This document shows, piece by piece, positions 56,256-64,000 of a DNA stretch of 64,000 nt; the stretch's first letter is position 1, and each line of letters opens with the position of its first letter. Both the position numbers and the translations under genes were made by a program. The stretch is from Limnohabitans sp. T6-20. GTDB lineage: Bacteria > Pseudomonadota > Gammaproteobacteria > Burkholderiales > Burkholderiaceae_C. The notes under the pieces were generated by a model that ran no database searches, was not told the origin of the DNA, and worked only from the letters and a program-made list of their open reading frames with translations. Location: the NCBI RefSeq assembly GCF_003063505.1, contig NZ_NERW01000002.1:806001-870000 (forward strand). The letters run 5' to 3'.

Positions 56256-57797
56256 ATGAGCCATCACAACCTGTTTTCCGCCCTGAGGGCTGCTTTTCCT
56301 GCCGATTTGAACGCCACCGCGGTTGAAACTGATGAGGGCTTGCACTACAGCTGGCAAGACCTGGATCGGGCGACCGCCATGATGGCCAACTTGCTGAAGT
56401 CACTTGATCTGCCAAAAGGCAGCCGGGTCGCTGTGCAGGTCGAAAAATCGGTCGAAGCCATGATCTTGTATTTGGCCACCTTGCGCGCGGGCTATGTGTT
56501 TTTACCTTTGAACACGGCCTACCAAAGCGCCGAGATCGAGTATTTCATTGGCAACGCCGAGCCTGCCGTGGTGGTGTGCAGTTCGGTCAACTTTGGCTGG
56601 GTCAGCAAAATCGCTTTCAAAGCGGGGACACAGCACGTTTTCACCTTGAACGATGACCGCACCGGCAGCTTGCTTGACCGGGCCTCTAACCAGAGCGATC
56701 AGCACACGCCTGCGTCTTGCCAAGCCGATGACCTGGCAGCCATCCTCTACACGAGCGGCACCACAGGCCGAAGCAAGGGTGCCATGCTCACGCACGGCAA
56801 CATGCTCAGCAATGCGCTCACACTCAAGGATTATTGGGGCTGGACAAAGAGCGATGTGTTGATTCACGCCTTGCCGATCTTCCATGTGCACGGCCTGTTT
56901 GTGGCCATCCATGGGGCGCTGATCAATGGCAGCAAGATGATCTGGATGGCCAAGTTTGATCCCAAACGTGCCATTGCCAGTATGGCCAAAGCCACCGTGT
57001 TCATGGGGGTGCCCACCTTGTATGTCCGCATGCTCGCGGAGCCATCACTCACGCGGGACGCGGTCAAAAACATGCGCCTGTTCATTGCAGGGTCGGCGCC
57101 TTTGTTGATCGAAACTTTTGCAGACTGGCAAACCCGCACCGGGCACACCATTCTCGAACGCTACGGCATGAGCGAGACCGCCATGCTGACCTCGAACCCC
57201 TATGCCGCAGACAAGCGTTACGCGAACCAGGCCGAGCGGCGCGGAGGCACCGTGGGCTTTCCCTTGCCCGGCGTGTCTTTGCGCGTGCGCGGTGACGATG
57301 GGCAGGATTTACCGGTGAGTGAGATCGGCGGCATCCAGGTCAAGGGACCGAATGTGTTCAAGGGCTACTGGCGCATGCCCGAGAAAACCGCAGAAGAGTT
57401 CACCACGGACGGGTTTTTCAAAACGGGTGATGTTGGCAAGATCGATGAGCGCGGCTATGTGACCATTGTGGGGCGCAGCAAAGACCTCATCATCAGCGGC
57501 GGCTACAACGTCTACCCGGCTGAGATCGAGGGCTACATCAACGAGATGAAGGGCGTGGCTGAAAGTGCCGTGGTCGGCGTGCCTCACCCGGATTTTGGTG
57601 AAGTGGGTGTGGCGGTGGTCATTGCCAAACAGGGGGTCACCTTGCAACCCGATGCCATCGTGGCCGAACTCAAGTCCAAATTGGCGAATTTCAAAATTCC
57701 CAAAAAGTGCTTTGTCGTGGCAGAGTTGCCGCGCAACACCATGGGCAAAGTACAAAAGAACCTGCTGCGAGAGCAGTACAAATCCTTGTTTGCCTGA
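56256..57797 (+). CDS. matB: Malonyl-CoA synthetase-like acyl-CoA ligase (MatB)
   Basis: MatB activates malonate or methylmalonate with ATP and CoA. The 513-residue protein is an ANL-superfamily ligase: A3 motif ILYTSGTTGRSKGAM near residue 164, A5 ERYGMSETAML near 301, A7 KTGDVGKIDERGYV near 390, A8 GRSKDLIISGGYNVYPAEIE near 406 in parts, and the catalytic lysine near the end in PRNTMGKVQKNLLRE. The start HNLFSALRAAF is typical of MatB. It lies 59 bases after the Bug receptor gene. No malonyl-CoA decarboxylase (matA) is adjacent, so related acyl-CoA ligase activity cannot be ruled out. Confidence 0.88.
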   Translation: MSHHNLFSALRAAFPADLNATAVETDEGLHYSWQDLDRATAMMANLLKSLDLPKGSRVAVQVEKSVEAMILYLATLRAGYVFLPLNTAYQSAEIEYFIGNAEPAVVVCSSVNFGWVSKIAFKAGTQHVFTLNDDRTGSLLDRASNQSDQHTPASCQADDLAAILYTSGTTGRSKGAMLTHGNMLSNALTLKDYWGWTKSDVLIHALPIFHVHGLFVAIHGALINGSKMIWMAKFDPKRAIASMAKATVFMGVPTLYVRMLAEPSLTRDAVKNMRLFIAGSAPLLIETFADWQTRTGHTILERYGMSETAMLTSNPYAADKRYANQAERRGGTVGFPLPGVSLRVRGDDGQDLPVSEIGGIQVKGPNVFKGYWRMPEKTAEEFTTDGFFKTGDVGKIDERGYVTIVGRSKDLIISGGYNVYPAEIEGYINEMKGVAESAVVGVPHPDFGEVGVAVVIAKQGVTLQPDAIVAELKSKLANFKIPKKCFVVAELPRNTMGKVQKNLLREQYKSLFA

Positions 57798-57813
57798 GCG
57801 GCTGATGTCACCT

Positions 57814-57842
57814 AAAAAAGACCGCATTGACGGTCTTTTTTA
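57814..57842. terminator. Bidirectional terminator
   Basis: AAAAAAGACCG-cattga-CGGTCTTTTTT is a perfect stem flanked by A and T runs between the matB-like gene and the convergent solute-binding protein gene. Confidence 0.9.
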
Positions 57843-57847
57843 CGTGC

Positions 57848-59170
57848 TCAAGGGTGCATTTGTTTGATGTAAGCGTTCTTTTCGTGGATGCGCTGGATGT
57901 ACTGTGCCGCTTGTTCGGGTGTCATTTCCTGGTTGATGACTTTGACATTCACATACCAGAGTTCTTCTTCCATTGAGGGCCAGACGCGGTTGAGCTTTTC
58001 AGCATTGATGCGGATGGTGTCATCGCATTCTTGACGCCAGTTCATCATCTCCAGACTCAAGGGGTCATTGATCGTCACGGCATGTTTGGACAATGAAAAA
58101 AATCCACTCAAGGTGTCGGTCATCAGCTGCGCAAATTCTTGCGAAGCCAACCATTCGAGAAAAACTTGGCTTGCTTCAGGATGGCGTGTGTTTTTGTTGA
58201 TGCCGATACCGAAATCGGGGTGAACCGATAAATGACAGCGCTGGTTCTTGTTGTCGACGGGGGGCTTGAAGACACCCATTTCGATCTGTTTTTTGTAGGC
58301 GAAACTGGTGCTCCGCAAAAAATCAATGTCCCAAGAGCCTGTGGGATAAATGGCCGCATTGCCCGTCGCAAACAACACTTGGATGTCGCTGTTGGACATT
58401 TCACTTTGCTTGGGATGCATGTAAGGCTTGAATTGCCCCATCATTCGCCAGGCTTTGATGAATTCAGGATCGGTGAATTTCTTGCTGCCATTCATCAGCC
58501 CATGCCGTGCTTTTTCGCCGCCCCAAAAGTTGGGCCCCATGCCCGTGAAGATCACCTGAGTCGCCTCCCACATGTCGGCCGTTCCCAGGGCCAAGGGCGT
58601 GACTTGGCCTGCAGCGGCCACTTTCTGAAGCCTGTCCATGAATTCGGCCAAGGTGTTCGGTGGTTCGAGTTGCAGCTTACGGAAGACCTGCTTGTTGTAG
58701 AAGATGCCGTGGATGACATAGGCCACGGGGAGGCAGTAGGTGGTTTTTCCGTCGTCAGCGGTCCAGGCTCTGCGCGCATCGAGGTCGAAATTCACGAGCT
58801 GTTTTTCGGTCAGGGCTTGGAAGAAGCCCTTGTCATTGAGACGCAAGCCTCCGTCAAATGGGCGACAAAAAACGACATCGCCAGCTGCCCGAGTGGACAA
58901 ACGCGAGTACAGCCGACCGTCGTAGAGCAGGGCTTCTTCGGGCGCGAACTTCAATCGGATGCCGGGATGCTTGCGCTGAAAAGCAGGAATGATCACCCGG
59001 TCCCAAAAAATCTGGTCATCTTTGCGCCAGCTTTCGATGACCAGTTCCTGTGCAGACAGGTTGGCGCTGAAGAAGAGACTCCAACAGCTGGCCATAAAAG
59101 CGGCCTGCAACCATGCGCTTAGCGCAGACCACTTGGCGCTGAATGCGCGTTCTACCCATCGGATCACCAC
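57848..59170 (-). CDS. ABC transporter periplasmic solute-binding protein (family 1), orphan
   Basis: This 440-residue protein resembles sugar-type extracellular solute-binding proteins. A hydrophobic signal segment (about residues 19-41, WLQAAFMASCWSLFFSANL in parts) precedes the mature start AQELVIESWRKDDQIFW. Family-like features are FQRKHPGIRLKFAPEE, GDVVFCRPFDG, TYCLPVAYVIHGIFYNK and TGNAAIYPTGSWDI. I chose a GTG start at 59170 because AAGAGG precedes it by eight bases; the upstream frame to 59242 is hydrophilic. No ABC permease or ATPase gene is nearby, so it must serve a transporter encoded elsewhere or act as a sensor partner. The ligand is unknown. Confidence 0.86.
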   Translation of the reverse strand: MVIRWVERAFSAKWSALSAWLQAAFMASCWSLFFSANLSAQELVIESWRKDDQIFWDRVIIPAFQRKHPGIRLKFAPEEALLYDGRLYSRLSTRAAGDVVFCRPFDGGLRLNDKGFFQALTEKQLVNFDLDARRAWTADDGKTTYCLPVAYVIHGIFYNKQVFRKLQLEPPNTLAEFMDRLQKVAAAGQVTPLALGTADMWEATQVIFTGMGPNFWGGEKARHGLMNGSKKFTDPEFIKAWRMMGQFKPYMHPKQSEMSNSDIQVLFATGNAAIYPTGSWDIDFLRSTSFAYKKQIEMGVFKPPVDNKNQRCHLSVHPDFGIGINKNTRHPEASQVFLEWLASQEFAQLMTDTLSGFFSLSKHAVTINDPLSLEMMNWRQECDDTIRINAEKLNRVWPSMEEELWYVNVKVINQEMTPEQAAQYIQRIHEKNAYIKQMHP

Positions 59171-59264
59171 ATCTAGTCCTCTTTTTAATAGAGAACCATT
59201 GTAGTTATTTGTATCTTCAACTGAGGGGGACGAAACACGCATTCAGCGCGTCATCCCAACACGT

Positions 59265-59708
59265 TCAGCGCAAAACGAGCACAGGAATGTGTGAATGCGT
59301 CAGGACTTGCTGGGTCTCGCTGCCCAGTAACAAGCGTTTGATGCCTTTGCGACCATGGGAGGCCATGACAATCAGGTCGGCTTTTTGTTTTTTGGCTGCG
59401 GCAATGATGGCGTCAGAGACCACATCCGATTTGACCGTGACCATTTTGGAGACCACACCTTTGGCTTTTGCAGCTTTTTCTACAGCCGCCAGCTGCACTT
59501 GTGCAGACTCTGTCCATTGCGTTTCAATGCGTGAAATTTCTTCGGTGGACAAAGGAATGCTGCCTTCAAAGTACGCTTGAGGGTAGCGGGGCACCACCTT
59601 GAGTGTGACCAATTCCGCACCGCAAGTTGCTGCGAGCTCAATCGCGCTGGCAACGGCTTTTTTGGACAAGGCAGAACCATCGGTGGCTACAAGAATACGT
59701 TTGTACAT
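59265..59708 (-). CDS. Universal stress protein (UspA family)
   Basis: This 147-residue protein has the UspA fold: start KRILVATDGSALSKKAV, and the ATP-binding pattern G-X2-G-X9-G-S near the C-terminus, seen as SHGRKGIKRLLLGSETQQV, then HIPVLVLR. ATP-binding members often form dimers and respond to oxygen or energy limitation. A GAGGAG sequence precedes the ATG at 59708. The gene is divergent from ccoI and has an FNR-type box at a proper distance for activation (59766-59779), with TATGCT (59738-59743, minus strand) as a possible -10. Confidence 0.92.
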   Translation of the reverse strand: MYKRILVATDGSALSKKAVASAIELAATCGAELVTLKVVPRYPQAYFEGSIPLSTEEISRIETQWTESAQVQLAAVEKAAKAKGVVSKMVTVKSDVVSDAIIAAAKKQKADLIVMASHGRKGIKRLLLGSETQQVLTHSHIPVLVLR

Positions 59709-59765
59709 GAAGTGCTCCTCACAGGTTGTAAAACGCCAGCATAAAAGAGCGAGGTCTTGGATCAA

Positions 59766-59779
59766 TTGATGCACGTCAA
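59766..59779. promoter_or_regulatory. FNR/Anr-type box between the stress-protein gene and ccoI
   Basis: TTGAT-gcac-GTCAA matches the FNR consensus (TTGAT-N4-ATCAA) at nine of ten defined positions. If it is centred at -41.5 for the minus-strand gene, the -10 element falls exactly on TATGCT (59738-59743) and transcription would start near 59731, 23 bases before the stress-protein ATG. It is 35 bases before the ccoI start. Confidence 0.75.
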
Positions 59780-59813
59780 GCTTTCTTCGCCTCTTCTGTC
59801 GTATCGTCAGGAC

Positions 59814-62201
59814 ATGACACAAGTCAATGTTTTGCCATCTTTGACCGCAGCCAACCTGACTGATCAGGCTGCGCCGCCAATGGGAAGCGCTGACCGTTTG
59901 AAACTGCTGGACGATCCAGCGGAATGGGCGGCGTTCAGCTTGCCAGAAAAAGACACGGCAGGGCACTGGAGTTCGAGTGTGGTGTTCGAAGGCATGCATT
60001 GCGCGGCTTGTGCCATCACCCTCGAAGATGCCTTGCGTGCCGTACCGGGGGTTTCCTCGGTCCAAATCAGCTCGGCCAGCCACAGGGGCCGCATCGTCTG
60101 GTCGCCAGAGCAAACCCGCCCCTCGGAGTGGATGCAATCGGTTGAGCGCTTTGGTTACAAGGCCGTGCCCGCCAACGACGCACGCGCACACGAACAACGA
60201 CGCCAGGAGGCTAGGCGCATGGTTTGGCGCTTGTCTGTGGCGGCCATGTGCATGATGCAGGTGATGATGTATGCCACACCCGCTTACGTGTCGGCACCTG
60301 GCGATATCTCGCCCGAATCCATGCATCTGTTGCGCTGGGCTTCATGGGTGTTGTCTTTGCCTGTGATGTTTTTCTCATGTGCTCCTTTTTTCGGCAGTGC
60401 ATGGCGCGATTTGAGAGAGCGCCAGATCAGCATGGACCTGCCCGTGGCACTGGGCATGCTGGTGACCTTCGTTGTCAGCAGCTTGGGTACTTTTGAGCCG
60501 ATGGGGCCATTCGGTGCAGAGGTCTATTTCGACTCACTGACCATGTTTGTGTTCTTTTTGCTGATGGGCCGCTGGCTGGAGTTGCGCTTGCGCGACCGCA
60601 CGGCTGGCGCGCTGGAAGCGGTGCTCAACCGCTTGCCAGACAGTGTCCGCAAGCGTCAGCAAGATGGTTCGTGGGAGCGCATCTCCATCAGGCGTTTGGC
60701 TGTGGGCGACGTCATCGAGGTCTTGCCTGGCGAGGCTTTTGCGGGTGATGGCCGTGTGCTGTATGGGCAATCCCAAGTGGACGAAGCCTTGCTCACGGGG
60801 GAGTCGCTGCCCTTGACTCGCCAGGCGGGGGACCGGGTCGTTGCCGGCAGCCACAACCTGAGCGGTACCCTGGAAGTGCAAATTGAACAGGTCGGGGCGG
60901 CCACCCGCTATGCCCAAATCGTGGCACTGATGGAAAGCGCCTCGGTGTCCAAGCCCTCGATGGCCCTGCTGGTGGACCGCTGGGCCAAACCCTTTTTGAT
61001 GGCGGTGTTGCTGGCCTCTTTGGCCTCGGCCATTTACTGGTGGCCGACCGATCCAGCGCACGCCTTGATGGTGGCCGTTGCCGTGTTGATCGTCACGTGT
61101 CCTTGCGCCTTGTCGTTGGCGACCCCCGCCGCAATGCTGGCAACGGCTGGCGCTCTGGCCCGCAGCGGTGTGCTGGTCAGACGGCTGGAGGCTCTGCAAA
61201 ACCTGGCCGCTATCGACACCATCATCTTTGACAAAACAGGCACCTTGACCCGTGACGCGTTCGAGGTGGCTCAGATTCATACGCGTTCTGGCGTGCAATC
61301 TCAGCAGGCACTGACTTGGGCCTCCGCTTTGGCTCGGCACTCATTGCATCCGGTTTCCCGTGCCTTGCGGTCTGAAGCGCGCCGCCAAGCCCAGCTTGTG
61401 GGTGATTTGCCTGCGCTGGATGCCTTGTTGGCCCAAAACGTGAGTGAAGCAGCAGGGCAGGGCCTGCGTGGCCATCTGGCTATTTCGGGTGGTGTCGGGC
61501 TCACTTTGCGATTGGGCTCGGCCTCTTTTTGCCAAGCCCCCGCTTTTGATGGGCACCATTTGCAAGTCAGTTTGGCCGATGATGCAGGCTGGTTGGCAAC
61601 GTTTGAATTGGCCGAAGAGCTTCGTCCCGAAGCGCCCACCGTGGTAGCTGAACTCCAAAAAATGGGCCTCACGTTGAAGGTGTTGTCCGGCGATGGACAT
61701 GCTGCGGTTGCCCAGGTCGCGCAATCGGTAGGCATCTCAGATGCTCGGGGCGGGTGCAGTCCGCAAGATAAATTGCAGGCGCTCAAGCAATGGCAGGCTC
61801 AAGGCCATCGGGTGGCCATGGTGGGCGATGGCCTCAACGATGGCCCGGTATTGGCGGGCGCTGATGTGTCGTTTGCGCTCGGTCAAGCCGTCCCCTTGGC
61901 GCAGTCCAAAGCTGATTTTGTCTTGATGGGTGGGCAGTTGGGCGTATTGGTCAGCACCGTCTTGCGCAGTCGCCAGACTTTGCGCATTGTGAAACAAAAC
62001 CTGGTTTGGGCTGCCGTCTACAACGCAGCTTGCGTGCCCTTGGCCTTAATGGGATTTTTGCCCGCATGGGCTGCGGGCTTGGGCATGGCACTCAGTTCGC
62101 TGTTGGTTGTGCTCAATGCGCTGCGCTTGGCGCAAGGCTTGACCCCGCACCCACCGCAAAATGCGGCCCTGACCCAGTCAACCAAGTTGACCCCCACATA
62201 A
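59814..62201 (+). CDS. ccoI: Copper-translocating P-type ATPase CcoI (FixI type)
   Basis: CcoI exports copper toward the site of cbb3-oxidase assembly. The 795-residue protein has an N-terminal heavy-metal domain with GMHCAACA near residue 60, eight membrane helices, the phosphatase motif TGES near 328, the ion-channel CPC near 429-431, the phosphorylation motif DKTGTLT near 473 and GDGLNDGPVL near 670. Directly downstream is ccoS and then ccoN, which fixes the assignment as CcoI rather than a general copper exporter. The ATG at 59814 is preferred; earlier in-frame starts (59769, 59757) would overlap the FNR box. Confidence 0.96.
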   Translation: MTQVNVLPSLTAANLTDQAAPPMGSADRLKLLDDPAEWAAFSLPEKDTAGHWSSSVVFEGMHCAACAITLEDALRAVPGVSSVQISSASHRGRIVWSPEQTRPSEWMQSVERFGYKAVPANDARAHEQRRQEARRMVWRLSVAAMCMMQVMMYATPAYVSAPGDISPESMHLLRWASWVLSLPVMFFSCAPFFGSAWRDLRERQISMDLPVALGMLVTFVVSSLGTFEPMGPFGAEVYFDSLTMFVFFLLMGRWLELRLRDRTAGALEAVLNRLPDSVRKRQQDGSWERISIRRLAVGDVIEVLPGEAFAGDGRVLYGQSQVDEALLTGESLPLTRQAGDRVVAGSHNLSGTLEVQIEQVGAATRYAQIVALMESASVSKPSMALLVDRWAKPFLMAVLLASLASAIYWWPTDPAHALMVAVAVLIVTCPCALSLATPAAMLATAGALARSGVLVRRLEALQNLAAIDTIIFDKTGTLTRDAFEVAQIHTRSGVQSQQALTWASALARHSLHPVSRALRSEARRQAQLVGDLPALDALLAQNVSEAAGQGLRGHLAISGGVGLTLRLGSASFCQAPAFDGHHLQVSLADDAGWLATFELAEELRPEAPTVVAELQKMGLTLKVLSGDGHAAVAQVAQSVGISDARGGCSPQDKLQALKQWQAQGHRVAMVGDGLNDGPVLAGADVSFALGQAVPLAQSKADFVLMGGQLGVLVSTVLRSRQTLRIVKQNLVWAAVYNAACVPLALMGFLPAWAAGLGMALSSLLVVLNALRLAQGLTPHPPQNAALTQSTKLTPT

Positions 62202-62211
62202 GAACAGCACG

Positions 62212-62349
62212 ATGGACATCCTTTATTTATTGATTCCTTTGTCGGTCGCTTTGGTGTTTTTCATCCTTGCCGGGCTCTGGTGGGCGATCCACAGGGGGCA
62301 ATTTGAAGATATTGAGGCCGAAGGCGAGCGCATTTTGCGCAACGATTGA
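62212..62349 (+). CDS. ccoS: Cbb3-type oxidase assembly protein CcoS
   Basis: CcoS is a small membrane protein needed for cofactor insertion into cbb3 oxidase. The 45-residue protein has one N-terminal helix ([20 protein letters not shown] in part), then [20 protein letters not shown], matching the family pattern of a Gly-Gln-Phe-Asp/Glu-Asp stretch. It lies ten bases after ccoI. Its stop overlaps the left arm of the FNR box of ccoN. The frame is too short to be found by length-based scans. Confidence 0.93.
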   Translation: MDILYLLIPLSVALVFFILAGLWWAIHRGQFEDIEAEGERILRND

Positions 62350-62359
62350 TTTTGATCAA
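62346..62359 (+). promoter_or_regulatory. Perfect FNR/Anr box upstream of ccoN
   Basis: TTGAT-tttg-ATCAA is an exact match to the FNR consensus. Its centre is about 68 bases before the ccoN ATG, so activation at -41.5 would give a leader of about 27 bases. This is the expected low-oxygen control of cbb3 oxidase genes. The -10 at the matching place is weak. Confidence 0.85.
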
Positions 62360-62420
62360 GTGCCCTCGGTGTATACCCGGTCAAACTCTGGCAGTAGTTT
62401 TTAAAAAAGAAGAGGTGAAA

Positions 62421-63857
<1,437 letters not shown>

Positions 63858-63870
63858 GGAGAAATAAAAC

Positions 63871-64000
63871 ATGGCTGAAAACCAAAAAACGGGCGGTCTG
63901 TCCCACGAAAAAATCGAGACCAGCAACTTCCTGATGATCGTGCTGATCCTCATCGTGTTGCTGTTCGGTGGCATGGTTGAAATCGTGCCGCTGTTCTTCC
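63871..64000 (+). CDS. ccoO: Cytochrome c oxidase cbb3-type subunit II, start only
   Basis: The window ends 43 codons into this gene. The visible part starts MAENQKTGGLSHEKIETSNF and continues into a membrane helix (LMIVLILIVLLFGGMVEIVPLFF in parts), which is the N-terminal anchor of CcoO, the mono-heme c subunit. A GAGGAGA sequence precedes the ATG. The heme site is outside the window. Position after ccoN supports the call. Confidence 0.95.
   Translation, partial: MAENQKTGGLSHEKIETSNFLMIVLILIVLLFGGMVEIVPLFF

Overview
This window is a 64 kb piece of the core chromosome of a betaproteobacterium, most likely a member of the Comamonadaceae (Limnohabitans or Rhodoferax-like; the genus is an inference from gene order and protein character, not a computed match). 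Pointers are EF-P with Arg at position 32 together with its rhamnosyltransferase EarP, a DUF1840 protein, a Bug-type periplasmic receptor, a histone-H1-like/SWIB protein, and the thrS-infC-rpmI-rplT-pheST-ihfA cluster. No rRNA, CRISPR array, prophage or insertion sequence was found. Two tRNA genes (Val-TAC, His-GTG) are present.

Layout. 1-4.0 kb (mostly minus strand): the end of a LOG-family gene, efp, a two-gene YeeE/YedE sulfur transporter, an AT-rich island with two tiny membrane-protein genes on the plus strand, then earP. 4.1-8.7 kb (plus): uvrC, pgsA, a DMT exporter and a tartrate/D-malate dehydrogenase. 8.9-12.9 kb: hupB, tRNA-Val, ppiD, tRNA-His, dnaB. 13-15.8 kb (minus): a PIN-PhoH ATPase, a BCP peroxiredoxin and an Mth938-like protein. 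15.9-22.0 kb (plus): alaA, then a tight hom-thrC-moeA-moaD-moaE run (threonine and molybdopterin synthesis). 22.0-28.4 kb: an unknown gene, clpB with a sigma-32 type promoter, an MFS transporter and a ThDP enzyme. 28.4-31.2 kb: SWIB/H1-like protein, an RraA-like protein and aceA behind a repeated operator-like sequence. 31.3-39.0 kb: the translation cluster from thrS to ihfA plus a DUF1840 gene. 39.0-42.8 kb: DUF192 protein, cold-shock protein, clpS-clpA. 42.9-48.8 kb: a quinone oxidoreductase, then surE-pcm-nlpD-exonuclease-rlmD, with no rpoS at its usual place after nlpD. 48.8-57.8 kb: Bax1-like protein, HbpS-like protein, cytochrome c, ilvD, lgt, a lipoprotein esterase, a Bug receptor and a malonyl-CoA synthetase-like enzyme. 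57.8-64 kb: an orphan ABC solute-binding protein, a universal stress protein, and ccoI-ccoS-ccoN-ccoO (cut by the window edge), with two FNR/Anr-type boxes.

How the parts work together. EarP modifies Arg32 of EF-P, so efp and earP form one functional pair although they are about 1.9 kb apart here. ClpS feeds N-degron substrates to ClpA; ClpB disaggregates proteins under heat control. CcoI and CcoS supply copper and maturation to the cbb3 oxidase begun by ccoN and ccoO, and the FNR boxes suggest induction at low oxygen, together with the divergent stress-protein gene.

The window is mostly ordinary housekeeping DNA. I did not find a convincing new multi-gene system. The best places for a second look are the AT-rich island at about 2.0-2.9 kb, the duplicated operator before aceA, the translated-leader/terminator arrangement before pheS, the AUC start of infC, and the FNR box placed for the stress-protein gene.
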